Positions 38,911 through 48,501 of a stretch of DNA of 64,000 nucleotides are shown piece after piece. Under the pieces are notes generated by a model. That model had not been told where the DNA came from, did not search any database, and saw only the letters and a list, made by a program, of their open reading frames with translations. Origin of the DNA: Rhyacophila brunnea (lineage: Eukaryota; Arthropoda; Insecta; Trichoptera; Rhyacophilidae); the NCBI GenBank assembly GCA_022495005.1, contig JAGYXB010001009.1, positions 868,001 to 932,000 of the forward strand, read 5' to 3'. A program made the translations under genes and the position numbers. Each line of letters opens with the position of its first letter. Position 1 is the first letter of the stretch.

Positions 38911-39957
38911 TATTGTTTATTTATTTATTTTTTGTGATTTTACTTTGATGAGTCTTTGATTGCGACTCGCTGTCATATCGCCTCTTCTCTTCTAGTAGGG
39001 GATCCGTCGATCAGGCCCTCACTCCTATTCTGTTAAATAACTTTACAATTTTGCCTAGCTCTTCCGTCTTACCCACCGCCAGGACACCCTTCAATTCGTC
39101 GACATTCTCATAGATATCCACAATTCGCAGCTGTACTCTGTGAAGTTCATATTTAGGGCATTGTAGTGCTATATGCACAATGTCCTCTAAAACATGACAT
39201 TCATCGCAGAGTTGCGATTCGCTTCTTCCCATGAGGACATCAAATCTTTCGCCCACGGTGTGCCCTGTTCTTAGTTTCAGTATTAACTTAAGCTCATTCC
39301 TCGTCAAAGAAGACTCTACAAACCAGGGCACCTCTCGTGGTGTTGGTAGAATAGACTTACTCCATTTCCCCTTTTCTAATGACGCCCTATGGTAAAAATC
39401 TATCCACATACTTTGGCACATTTTCTTTATAGCTTCATTCCAGTCCAGGTTTTCTGGTATCCACTGATATGGTACCCCTAAATGGCCAGCTTCCTTTGCC
39501 AGATCATCCGCCCTTTCATTGCCCTCAATGTCCACGTGCGATGGAATCCATTGAAGGCATTGATCTCCTCCTCTATTTTTCTTGGCGTCAATCTGGTCAA
39601 GGATGTGGTATGCTATGGTTTTACTGTTATGTGAGCGAGTTGCTGCGCCAAAATTTTGTAAAGCGCTTTAGGAGTCTGTTTATATGACAGCGGATTGCGC
39701 CGAGAAATCATCGCTTAAAGTGTATTTAATTGCTTCGTTTATCGCGATGAGCTCCGCCGTCATTATTGGTATTGCTGGGTTTAGCTTCCAGCTCTTGTTT
39801 ATACCTACTTCTGGTATCACAAGAGCTGCTCCTGCTCTATTCTCATCTTTGGACCCATTTGTATAAAGGTGGATCCATCCTGCGTACCTCTCTATCAGCA
39901 TTTTTTCGACGAGCTCTTTTGCTTTATCTGATGCTATGCTCCGTTTTGGTTTGGTTT
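38911..39957 (-). mobile_element. 5'-truncated non-LTR retrotransposon (RNase H-bearing LINE)
   Basis: Minus-strand element containing only the C-terminal end of a LINE ORF2 plus its 3' UTR. The 3' end is a short AAATAAATAAATAAA-type tail at 38911-38936. The 5' limit near 39957 is marked by loss of coding sequence, typical of incomplete target-primed reverse transcription. The RNase H domain and a downstream Cys/His segment place it in a clade whose ORF2 carries RNase H (I, R1, LOA or similar). The exact clade is not resolved. Confidence 0.8.
39011..39950 (-). pseudogene. LINE ORF2 C-terminus: RNase H domain and tail
   Basis: On the minus strand from about 39950: ASDKAKELVEKMLIERYAGW leads to HLYTNGSKDENRAGAAL, which is RNase H motif 1 with Asn in place of the first catalytic Asp. 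Next comes AELIAINEAI with the expected Glu. Then VI-stop-TDS-stop-SALQNFG has both stops inside the conserved YTDSKSAL motif (39672-39684). Then CLQWIPSHVDIEGNERADDLA has the final Asp. It is followed by a LKLRTGHT segment and a zinc-like CDEC...H...C segment (LCDECHVLEDIVHIALQCP), and ends GVRA-stop at 39011. The Asn substitution and two stops make it inactive. Confidence 0.85.
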
Positions 39958-40053
39958 ATTTAAATTGAAAGATAAACTGAAAATTAAAAAAAAAAAAAAC
40001 GTGAAATTGAAATTGAAGTTCACACGTTCGACAGAATGATGGCTTGCTAAGGT
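39958..40053. other. spacer with poly-A run
   Basis: Holds an A run at about 39987-39999 and the left target-site duplication GCTAAGGT (40046-40053) of the adjoining hAT element. Confidence 0.7.
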
Positions 40054-41008
40054 CAGTGGTCGGCAAACCACGGCTCGCGAGCCACATGTGGCTCTTTGGC
40101 CCCTTGAGTGTGGTTCTGCCACAAATGACCACGTACGGGCTAAAACAGTGAAAAAATGTCTTCGAATATAACCAACCAACAAGTCGAAGATCTTAAATTG
40201 GTTTCAGCTTTATCAATAGCAGTTAACGAGTTTTACGTTTTTTTACGATTTATTTCATCTACAGGTCCTAAAGAAGAACTTGTAAGATTATTGCCACTCA
40301 AATATCAAATACGTGGAGAGGATATTGCAAATGCTGTAATTGAGTGTCTGGAAAAACATCATATTCTACTCGATAAAATTGTGTCAATTTCAACAGGCGG
40401 GGCGGGGCGTTAAGTATGACTGGCGTAAGAAAAGGGATTGTTGCTATTTTGAAAGAAAAAAAATCACCAGATACTTACCATTGCACCATTCGTCAAGAAG
40501 AGCTTTGTGCGCAGACATTTGCAAAGTTATGGAATTGGTGATTAAGATTATGAACTCTATTATAGATAAAGCTTATGGATAAAGAATTATGGAGCTCTAA
40601 ATTTGAACATCTCTGTGCTGATATGGACATGTTGGAGAAAAACAAATGTGAACATGTTTCACAGCACAAGTTTAGTAGTCTGCTTTGAAAGACCTGAAGA
40701 AGGAAGACATGATGATTATTAATACCTGGAATAGTATTCCTGACTCAAATTTTCAAGGAGATGCAAGGCCATTATTCACATTAAGTGTTTGTTAGTCATT
40801 GTCATGATTTAATTTTATAGATACCTTACCTATAATTTAATTTTTATCAATAAATAAAATCATTATGTATTAACAATGATATCACGTTAACACTGTACCT
40901 ACCTAGGTATATAGTAAGTTAGTTTAAGAAATTTGGCTCTCAAAAAAAATCTCAATCGTTGTACTGTTGATATTTGGCTCTGTTGACTGATGAGTTTGCC
41001 GACCACTG
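40054..41008 (+). mobile_element. hAT element with perfect TIRs and 8 bp target duplication
   Basis: The ends are a perfect 15 bp inverted repeat, CAGTGGTCGGCAAAC at 40054 and its complement ending at 41008. The flanks are GCTAAGGT (40046-40053) and GCTTAGGT (41009-41016), an 8 bp target duplication with one mismatch, as expected for hAT transposons. The 955 bp interior holds a small part of a transposase related by eye to the GTF2IRD2/ZMYM-like hAT group. The element is far shorter than an autonomous hAT and is internally deleted. Confidence 0.92.
40156..40582 (+). pseudogene. hAT transposase fragment, frameshifted
   Basis: Frame one (40156-40413) contains LPLKYQIRGEDIANAVIECL and HHILLDKIVSISTGGA. 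The family consensus around the first catalytic Asp is STDGA, so the Asp is replaced by Gly in a G-rich run (40395-40409). The frame then shifts and continues as SMTGVRKGIVAILKEKKSPD, then YHCTIRQEELCAQTF, reaching MELVIKI. N-terminal DNA-binding and most C-terminal sequences are missing. Inactive. Confidence 0.8.
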
Positions 41009-41014
41009 GCTTAG

Positions 41015-41221
41015 GTGGACAATAATAATGAACATCACGAAGTCGTCTATAAGTTGCACGAATCGACGATTTTCAGCATAAATTTGGATAGTTTGGTAGT
41101 GTTGTTCAATCGTGACTATTTTCATGATGATTTAATAGATTATACTGATCACAAATGTCAAAAAGTGAGTGTAGTATCACAGTTCGGTTTGAGAGTTAAC
41201 CCTTTAGTAAGTTCTATCTAA
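41015..41221 (+). CDS. 68-codon reading frame, unrecognised
   Basis: Starts right after the hAT element and contains YKLHESTIFSINLDSLVVLF and DYFHDDLIDYTDHKCQK. Composition looks protein-like with many acidic and aromatic residues. If real, it was interrupted or flanked by the hAT insertion, since the right target duplication (41009-41016) overlaps its start. No family is recognised. Confidence 0.3.
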   Translation: MDNNNEHHEVVYKLHESTIFSINLDSLVVLFNRDYFHDDLIDYTDHKCQKVSVVSQFGLRVNPLVSSI

Positions 41222-41337
41222 ACAACAAAAACACTCGTTATGTATACCTTACGTGTAACCTTTTTGCTTACCTTTGTATAATGTTATTATTATTTTTAAA
41301 CAATGTTTTCAATTTTTTTATTAATATATCGTCTTTT

Positions 41338-42441
41338 AGACAACAAGTAGAGAAGCAGAGAAGTAGAGAACAAGCCGGATTTAGAGGAGGATACAGCACT
41401 ATGAACCATATCCAAGCCGTCAGAGAAATCATCGAGTGAGGAATACAAACTGCCACTATGCATGGGTTTTATAAACTATGAGAAGGCGTTTGATTCAATA
41501 AAGAAATGTTCAATCGACTCGACGCACTCAGAAAACAAGAAATCCCTGGGTGCTATATAAATATTTTCAATAATATATACAGTAGCGCATCTGTCAATCT
41601 CAATAAACCATCGCACCGATTTCCTATCAGCAAAGGAGTCCGACAAGGTCCGCTTTGCCGATGACATAGTAATTTTCTTGCAAGACTCAGAAGACCTCCA
41701 AAGCATAATGCAGGAACTCGCTGAAGTAAGCAACACAGTAGGTTTGAAAATGAATGTAACAAAGACGAAAGTCATGTTCAACTACTTTGCGGGCGAAAAA
41801 GAGATCCTCATCAATGGCACTCAGCTCGAACAGGTGAAAAGCTACGTCTATGTGGGACAACAAGTGCCTATAGATGGATGTATATTTGATGAAATTGTTT
41901 GCAGAGTAAAGCTAGGTTGGAGTGCCTTTGGCCGCCTGAATAATGTCTTCAAAAGTGACCTTCCACTGTGCCTAAAGCGCAAAGTGTTCAACCAGTATGT
42001 GCTTCCCGTGATCACATATGCGTGTGAAACATGGACCATAAGTAAAGGAGAGATCCAGAAACTTAGAGTAGCACAACGTGGTATGGAGAGGTGCATGCTG
42101 GGCATAACGCGAAAGCATACAACAAAAAGAGGAATGAGTGGATAAGGAGGCAGATAAGGGTTTGCGATGTAATAGAGTTTATTAAAAGCCTTAAATGGAG
42201 ATGGACTGGACACATAGCTCGAAGAAGAGACAATCGTTGGACAAATCTAGTCATCCAGTGGTATCCAAGAAGTATAAAATGTCCGCAAGGTAGACCTAGA
42301 GGTCACTGGATCGATGAAATGATAAAGTTCTGCGGAAGTACGTAGCAACGCAATGCACAGGACCAAGAGAAGTGGAAGCAGCTTGAAGAGGCATTTGTCC
42401 AGCAGTGGATAGATTCAGGCTGATGATGATGATGATGATGA
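41338..42441 (+). mobile_element. decayed RTE-like LINE ending in (TGA)n
   Basis: A 5'-truncated non-LTR retrotransposon, the best preserved of at least six copies of this family in the window. It retains part of the reverse transcriptase and the C-terminal tail, then a (TGATGA)n tail at 42421-42441, which replaces poly-A in several RTE-type elements. Frames are broken. The related fragments are 10038-10280, 21764-22089, 22305-22665, 46180-46265 and 46915-47155. Confidence 0.85.
41365..42420 (+). pseudogene. reverse transcriptase and C-terminal tail of RTE-like LINE
   Basis: First block: REQAGFRGGYSTMNHIQAVR is RT motif 2a-like, then an interrupted YEKAFDSI, then FPISKGVRQG. It is joined directly to FADDIVIFLQDSEDL (from 41654). 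FADD is the catalytic YADD-type motif, so the 50 or so residues normally lying between VRQG and FADD are deleted. The next block (to 42145) includes GLKMNVTKTKVMFN, YVYVGQQV, CLKRKVFNQYVLPVITYACE and KLRVAQRGMERCMLGITRK. After a frameshift, RNEWIRRQ, LKWRWTGHIARRRDNRW and GRPRGHWIDEMIK follow (to 42345). After a stop comes a final AQDQEKWKQLEEAFVQQW. The protein would copy RNA into DNA at a nicked target. This copy cannot. Confidence 0.85.
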
Positions 42442-42774
42442 TATCGTCTTTTTTATTTTGAATTGCTTTTCTTAGTTTACTTATTTAATTCTTATTAGTT
42501 TTCTTATGATCATAATAATAAGGAAGAAAGTCGATCAGTATAAAATATATTTAATTGAATTTTTATAACTCACCCAATTAGATAACTCTTGACATAAATA
42601 ATACTTATACCAATTGTATTATCATATAAATGTTTATTTGACCGTCCACTTTATGAAAGTTGATTCATAATATACTTAGTTAATACTATTGAAAACTGTA
42701 TTTTTATATACGAAATATTTTTTTTCTGAATAATATAATATAGATAATATCTATATCTAGATATCATTTTTCGG
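42442..42774. other. AT-rich gene-free stretch
   Basis: Nothing recognisable. Confidence 0.5.
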
Positions 42775-43025
42775 TGTCACTTTATAAGGCTGGGCTAGGC
42801 CATGTGCATAGGATGGACATATCACGCATGGCAATAAAACTGACATTCGGAAAGCCGGAAGGCAAACGAAGACCTGGCCGACCTCGCGCAATATAAAAGG
42901 ATAGTGCTGAGTTAGAGTTAAAGACCTTGATCGTACAAAACTGGAAGTAAGCAGTTTTGGATAGAAATGAATGGAGACGGATACTGAAGAAAGCAAACCC
43001 ACGTTAGTTTGTCGGGCCAGGATTG
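42775..43025 (+). mobile_element. LINE 3' coding tail, second family
   Basis: The plus frame reads GLGHVHRMDISRMAIKLTFG, then KPEGKRRPGRPRA, a stop, DSAELELKTLIVQNWK, a stop, and NEWRRILKKANPR. This is the standard C-terminal tail seen at the end of many RTE- and CR1-like LINE ORF2 proteins, with two stops. The sequence differs from the 41338 element, so it is a different family. No poly-A or TGA tail was seen after 43025. Confidence 0.7.
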
Positions 43026-43139
43026 TTTTTTTTATTTCGATCCATTTATTCAAATTTATTTATTTACATATAGTGAACTTTACAAATTATACATTTAAAA
43101 CGTTCACAAAATGACACTTAAAAACAAATGAATGGTATT

Positions 43140-43375
43140 AAAACAGTATAAAAACAAAGAAATATAGTATTATAAAAACAGTATAAAAAGTAAATACAAA
43201 AATTATAAAGTAGATCCTACATGGAAGTACACTGAATTGGTTAAATAGACCCTATTTTAAGAATTTATAAAACAAGACCCATCTGTACTCTTCCCCATGT
43301 AGGTGGAATATGTCAACATCTTTAATCCCGATTTCTAAAATAGTTATCAGGGATACACAGGTCAATACTTTCATG
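43140..43375 (+). repeat. dispersed repeat family R4, copy B
   Basis: Second copy of the 37440-37640 repeat: ACATGGAAGTACACTGAATT, CCCTATTTTAAGAATTTATA and GTAGGTGGAATATGTCAAC. It extends further right than copy A, to about 43375, just before a SINE. Confidence 0.65.
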
Positions 43376-43406
43376 AATGACAGAGTACTCATTTACACTG
43401 CTTACA

Positions 43407-43640
43407 CCCACGATGGCCGCGTGGCTTAAGCGCCGATCTATAGTGTCAAGAGTCCTAGGTTTGGACCCTGGGTCTGGCAAGTACACATATTGTTTTTCAA
43501 TTTGTGTATGATCAGAGTATGGACCTAATAGGTTGAGCAAGTGGCTGACATCTATTTCTCGTAAAAATAAAAATCTGGAAGGCCCATATGATCTTTTTAG
43601 GATCGGACATGGTCAAAAGAAAAAGAAGAAGAAAATAAGT
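43407..43640 (+). mobile_element. tRNA-derived SINE family S1, copy 1
   Basis: The head has an A box (TGGCCGCGTGGC) and B box (GGTTTGGACCC) at tRNA-like spacing. The tRNA-unrelated body contains AGTATGGACCTAATAGG and TTGAGCAAGTGGCTGACATC, then TTTTTAGGATCGGACATGG and an AG/A-rich tail. The same body follows the same head at 60482 and 63215. RNA polymerase III would transcribe it, and it depends on LINE machinery for mobility. Strong-type boxes suggest a Ser- or Leu-like tRNA ancestor (inference). Confidence 0.85.
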
Positions 43641-45454
43641 TTAAAAAAATATATTTCCAAATATAGCTGATATATTCAAGTATTTAAACTACAGTATGTA
43701 AGCATACCTATTACTCTAAAGTCTAATCGAAAGCCAGTTGAACCACGGATAGTATCCATATAACCCCAAGTAGTAAAGGAGTCTAAATTTTATCTTTAGA
43801 ACTCACTTTACCTCACCATAAGGTGAACACAACCGACCCACTAACAAGCCCATAATCAAATGTGAATCACGGCAAGTGAAGGTTTCTAATAGATTTCATA
43901 TTATGAAGAACAGCTATTAGTTATTTGGTAGGTTATATTGGGTATGTGCTCTAGAACCAATTAGATATTATAAAAAACGAAATGTCAATTTGCTACAGAT
44001 GTGAGAGAAAATCCTGCGAAGTGCGGACGTTTTGTCCACTATTCCCTGGTGCATCATATAATATTCAATCCGTATAATTTATTAAATGTCTCAATATCCA
44101 ATCAATGATAGGTATCATCCACTCAGAAGGACATTGACAACTACTGTTGATATTGGATGTCCTGATTTTTCTACAAAGGAATTGGAATCATTAATCATTT
44201 TATTCACATGTTTACGTAAAAAAATACAAGATACGAATATATTCAAGTTATTTACAATCATTTTCTGTCTTGAAATTTTTTAATTCCGTATAAGATCATA
44301 TATATTGTTTAAGAAATGTTAGAAAAGTTCTGGAGTACGCTCCCGGGTCATTGCCTTCCCACCGCACCATACTACTACACACGTGGAATTTAACAGTATA
44401 ATACTAATCTACTTAATTTTCACCGTACACTACTATGCAAATCAGGTCAAAAACAAAACCTTCATAAATCGTCAATATATTAGGAGTAAAAAATCCGGTA
44501 GTACAAATTAAAAATCAATTTAAATTAGTTTACACTTAATCAAAACATAGTGATAGAGGTAACCAAAAAAACAAATGTTCAAATTCGTTAGTATACCTTG
44601 AAAATGAAAATTTCGTTTCACCTTGAAGCATAAACATTGTATGTAGGTACTTACACTAAGTTGTACGTACATAGTAATAATCTACCTGATTTTTATTATT
44701 CATGTTCGAGATGAATACTTTTGCTTCCTTCCTTTCGTTATGATTGATAGAAAACAAGTAGGAGTTTTAATCATACAGTAATAAATTATTATATAATTTA
44801 AATCAAATATACTTAGATAATAATTAGACTTTTTTAAACACTCAGTGCATTTGCTAAGGAAGATTATAATATTTATATTATATTTGCATAAAATTTTATA
44901 GAATGTTTTATCTATTAAACTATCAAAGCAATCGAATCAAAACAAAAATAAATTAATGTAAACAACAATACGAATTACTTAATACGAATTCCAATAAGTA
45001 CTAGATTATTCAATATTATTATTAAATGCAACCGCCCACCGATATACTACAACTTGATGTTGTGATCGAGAAATCTCCACTCAGAAAAAAGCCACTCTCA
45101 AAACTCCAGAAACTATTTTTTCGAGATTTCGAGAATTCTCATTTCTTGAAAATCTTCTACGATATTCTCGACCACAATTAAAATTTACAAAAAAACTGAA
45201 CAAAATTTCTCAAGAAAATTTGAATTTTTGAAGATAAAATAAAACCTCTACATTCTTAAATTTCCGATTTTTTTTTAAATTTTTCCCTAATAAAACTTTT
45301 CGTCTTTCAATCTGAACAGAATATATTAAATTAGTCGGAATTTTTTTTTTGGCCGAAAGAACTAAAAACACTTTCATTCTGAACAAAAATTCTTAAATTT
45401 CTCGGTAAAAAAATTTTTGGCCGGAAAATCTTAAAAAAAAATCGGCAAGAAGAG
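43641..45454. other. gene-free stretch
   Basis: No gene was identified. 43740-43880 is less AT-biased and may continue the R4 repeat. 45060-45440 consists of A/T-rich phrases with repeated GAGAATTTC-like and TTTCTCAAG-like words but no clear period. Confidence 0.4.
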
Positions 45455-45497
45455 GTAGGTTGGAGGTAGGTTGTAATAGGAGGTAGGTTGTAATAAT
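45455..45497. repeat. short GGAGGTAGGTTGTAATA tandem repeat
   Basis: About 2.5 units related to GGAGGTAGGTTGTAATA. Confidence 0.75.
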
Positions 45498-46179
45498 GGC
45501 GATTTCTGAAGATACTCTCTAATAGTTGAAACAATACATGTCACCAGCATCAGTCCGATATTATATACTGCTAGATAAAGGTTATTCCACTTCTCTTAGT
45601 ACTGTAATGACGTACACATAATGGTCATTAAAACTTAACTATTTCGTCGATCTAATGGCTTCTTAGTCTACCTTTTAGATAAGATGTCATGTTCAACCCA
45701 AAACAAGCCCCCTCCCCCCTTTGTGGACACCTACTAGTTTTTTCCTCTTTTTCTCAGGTGAGATTTAAAACTATTTGAGCCCCATGTCTCAATATTATCA
45801 AGTTAGCCTTGTATCTATGACACAGAATAACATAATAAATAAATAAGGTTGAAAGGCTTCCACGGTTTTATAATAAATCTAATTTGCTATGGTTCTCAGT
45901 TTTCCATCCTCGAAATAGACATTGTTCTTTTGGCATTTCAGAGCCATTTCAAGTCTAGACAAGGACGCTTCATTAATGATTCCGCAGATTTTTTACCCAC
46001 ACGTTTAGACACCGGCCAACGGAACGTAAATTTAACGATATAATTATGCATAGTTACCTAATGATTGTTTATAATGGTGATCACGAAATAACAGCATGAT
46101 AAAATTAATCTAGTTATCTGCATATACGTCAAACTTTATTGATTTTATTATTGTTATAATTTTAGCTACAATGCTATAA
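45498..46179. other. AT-rich gene-free stretch
   Basis: A C-rich run (CCCCCTCCCCCC) at about 45709 stands out. Nothing else can be assigned. Confidence 0.45.
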
Positions 46180-46265
46180 CCATCATCATCAACTCACTGG
46201 CATATGAAACCCTCTTTATGCTGATTCCTTTCCTCTCTCCAAGTCCACGTACTTTTGTATAACTT
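46180..46265 (-). mobile_element. possible LINE 3' terminal scrap
   Basis: The reverse complement ends ...GAGTTGATGATGATGG after ACGTGGACTTGGAGAGAG, similar in layout to the 3' end of the RTE-like LINE at 42380-42441. Short and diverged. Confidence 0.35.
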
Positions 46266-46914
46266 AACAATCTTATCAGTTTAATAGCCTTTAGATCGAG
46301 GGTGATGAACCTCTGAACAAATCTCCCAAGGTTTAAAAAAATCGATCTGGTATAAAGCCAGTAGCTCTTCTTAGCTCTTCAGAATATTTTTTTTCACCCA
46401 AGAAATTCACAAAAAAATCACACATAATCATCGACGAATTGAAGTCAGTCGACAAATATTTTTTTTATTTTAGTCAAGCAATCTTATTCTTTACAAAGTG
46501 TAATAAAAACTACGAGTGTAATACTGTCGGCTTTCCGCAAAAATGAAAATAGCATGTTTTATGATTTTCGTGATCCCTCAATTCTTTCGCTTATCAAAAA
46601 AAATATTTAGAAGGTAGTTATATTGTATTAATACTTAGTTATGGCCAATGCCCCACAATACCTACATAGTAAAATAGAAAATATACCATTGTAAAATAAT
46701 ATCAGTAAAACACAATATACAAAAATACATAAATACCTAGGAAAACAATATAATAACACCTATAATATAAATTTACAAGTAACTTAACATTAAATAATTA
46801 ATAACAATAATTATAAATTCATCCTGCTTAACATAATATCTACAACATTTTTATAAAAAATATATCAACCTGTATAGTACCAACAAATAGGTTAACCGCA
46901 CGATACACGGCATC
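46266..46914. other. AT-rich gene-free stretch
   Basis: No feature can be supported. Confidence 0.5.
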
Positions 46915-47155
46915 GCGATGTAAAAAATGCCATTAAACAGATGGAATGGCAAAGGCTGGATATGACTCTAGACAAGTGTACAACCGCTGGACAAATTCAG
47001 TCGTGCATTAATAGCCAAGAGCGAATAAACGACCGCCTTAAAACCCACCGGATAGACGAACTCATAAAGTTAGGTATATGTACAAGGCAGCGAAGAACTA
47101 GGGACTAAGAAGAGTGGAAGGGCAGCAGTGGACCCCAGTTGATGATGATGATGCT
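46915..47155 (+). mobile_element. decayed RTE-like LINE 3' fragment
   Basis: Matches the last 240 bp of the 41338-42441 family: ATGGCAAAGGCTGGATATG, CGCTGGACAAATTCAGTCGT, ATAGACGAACTCATAAAG, AAGAGTGGAAGGGCAGCAGT and a final GATGATGATGATG. Frames are broken. Confidence 0.65.
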
Positions 47156-47473
47156 ACAGCATAAGGTAATGTCACACCCGTACTGCGGTAGGGTAACACG
47201 AATACCGTAGAGTTACAGGTGGAGGACCATGAAAATCAATACTTTCTAGAATATAATAATTAATATAAGTAAATGAACCCATGAAGAAATAGAAAGAAAT
47301 GTTTTAAAAGAAAACTAGGTCAATGATTATGTATATTTTGTATAGCATGCTCAGAAGAAAACGTATTGGAAATTTCTTTTGATAATTATTATCATGGAGA
47401 AAGAATTAGTATCTATCCTTAAATACAGAAAATGAAGAAATTTATTGTGGATTTGATTCAACGTAGAGCAGGG
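47156..47473. other. gene-free stretch
   Basis: Nothing recognisable before the inverted arm that starts at 47474. Confidence 0.5.
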
Positions 47474-47491
47474 GGTACTGTTCGGTTATTA

Positions 47492-47642
47492 AAGTGGGGC
47501 CACACCGACAACAAGTCGCGCGACAACTCGTTAAATTTTACGATAATTATCATAATTGCTTAAGAAATTTTACGATAATTATCATGCTTATCGTAAAATT
47601 TAACGAGTTGTCGCGCGACTTGTTTTCGGTGTGGCCCCACTT
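47492..47642. mobile_element. 151 bp palindromic MITE family M1, copy 1
   Basis: Near-perfect palindrome. The ends are AAGTGGGGCCACACCG and the complementary CGGTGTGGCCCCACTT, and the arms run through CAAGTCGCGCGACAACTCG and AAATTTTACGATAATTATCAT to a centre near TTGCTTAAGAAA. The flanks are TTA on both sides (47489-47491 and 47643-47645). The same site without the insert is preserved in the right inverted arm near 48772 (complement reads GGTTATCAGGAATAC), which confirms both ends and the 3 bp duplication. TWA duplications of 3 bp are typical of the PIF/Harbinger superfamily. Confidence 0.93.
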
Positions 47643-47699
47643 TTAGGAATACAGCAGAAAACACATTTTGAAAATAGCCGACAAACTGGATTATTTGTT

Positions 47700-47769
47700 A
47701 GGTTAACCTAACCAAACCTAACATAACCTAACCTAACCTAACCTAACCTAACCTAACCTAACCTAACCT
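47700..47769. repeat. insect-type telomeric repeat array (CCTAA)n, left part
   Basis: About nine regular CCTAA units (TTAGG on the other strand), preceded by degenerate units such as CCAAACCTAACATAACC. TTAGG is the canonical telomeric repeat of most insects. Here it is internal, immediately followed by a 5'-truncated retrotransposon. Confidence 0.95.
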
Positions 47770-48501
47770 TACCAAACTGATATCCAGGAACTACGATGCA
47801 GAAAACAGAACGTGCACATCGGCTGGATAAGGGGTCACTGCGGAATCCTAGGAAATGAAAAAGCGGACGAAAAGGCTCGAGAGGCTACTCTTAAAAAGAC
47901 GGCCCCAGATTTTGCCAAATTTCCGCTCAGTTTTGCCAAGAGGAAAATAAAAAGCAGGACCCTTCAACTCTGGAATGATCGATATTTGAAAGAAACGACA
48001 GGAAATATTACTAAAATGTTTTTCCCAACTATTTTCCATGCCTTTGATTTCAGGAGAATGCAGGAAGTTGGCTTTGAACTCACACAATTCCTCACGGGTC
48101 ACGGTGGGTTCATGAGCTACCTGCATCGATTTAAGCTCTCTGAGATCGACAGCTGCCCGTGTGATGATATGACCCCTCAAGATGTCCCTCATCTTTTTAT
48201 GCATTGCCCCATTTCCAGCTTCCAAAGACAGCAGCTGGAGGCGCGATGCAGGAGTCTAGATGAGGACCTATGCGACATCGGATCCGTGATAGTTCACAAG
48301 GAACTATCACGAAAGGTAGTATCATACATGATTAAAATAGTGCAGGATATTGGCAAAATAAACGAAGCCAGGACACAAAATGCCGAACACTCTTCAAGTG
48401 AAACGGAAGGCCTGGTGATTTCTGTCAACAGTCCGTCTTCTCCTGAAGAGTTTTCTGTGGTTTCCTCTTCACAAGAGCAAATGCGGAGAAGTTCCTGTTA
48501 A
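47770..48501 (+). CDS. LINE ORF2 C-terminus, RNase H domain, open
   Basis: An uninterrupted frame of about 243 codons, open from the repeat junction to TAA at 48501. A GTG at 47812 is not a start, because the frame continues upstream (YQTDIQELRCRKQNV). It holds the last RNase H motif, HIGWIRGHCGILGNEKADEK, with the conserved His and Asp. The usual LINE post-RNase H segment follows: ELTQFLTGHGGFMSYLHRF, and a CCHC-like CPCDD...DVPHLFMHC about 115-135 residues in. The C-terminus is Ser/Glu-rich. The reverse transcriptase and endonuclease are lost to 5' truncation. The absence of stops over 730 bp suggests a rather recent insertion compared with the other LINEs here. Confidence 0.85.
   Translation, partial: YQTDIQELRCRKQNVHIGWIRGHCGILGNEKADEKAREATLKKTAPDFAKFPLSFAKRKIKSRTLQLWNDRYLKETTGNITKMFFPTIFHAFDFRRMQEVGFELTQFLTGHGGFMSYLHRFKLSEIDSCPCDDMTPQDVPHLFMHCPISSFQRQQLEARCRSLDEDLCDIGSVIVHKELSRKVVSYMIKIVQDIGKINEARTQNAEHSSSETEGLVISVNSPSSPEEFSVVSSSQEQMRRSSC

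Noticed and set aside
39469..39963. Several plus-strand frames of 60-72 codons
   Set aside because: Antisense of the RNase H pseudogene.
40156..40413. Host gene similar to GTF2IRD2 or ZMYM proteins
   Set aside because: The match is to the hAT transposase from which those vertebrate genes derive. TIRs and a target duplication frame it as a transposon.
41848..42213. Minus-strand frames of 121 and 63 codons in the RTE-like LINE
   Set aside because: Antisense shadows of the reverse transcriptase tail. No motif is present on that strand.
42757..43053. 98-codon minus-strand frame
   Set aside because: Opposite strand of a LINE C-terminal tail. The plus strand gives the recognisable GKPEGKRRPGRPRA phrase.
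47848..48225. 125-codon minus-strand frame across the telomere-inserted LINE
   Set aside because: It is the antisense shadow of the RNase H coding frame, which carries recognisable motifs on the plus strand.
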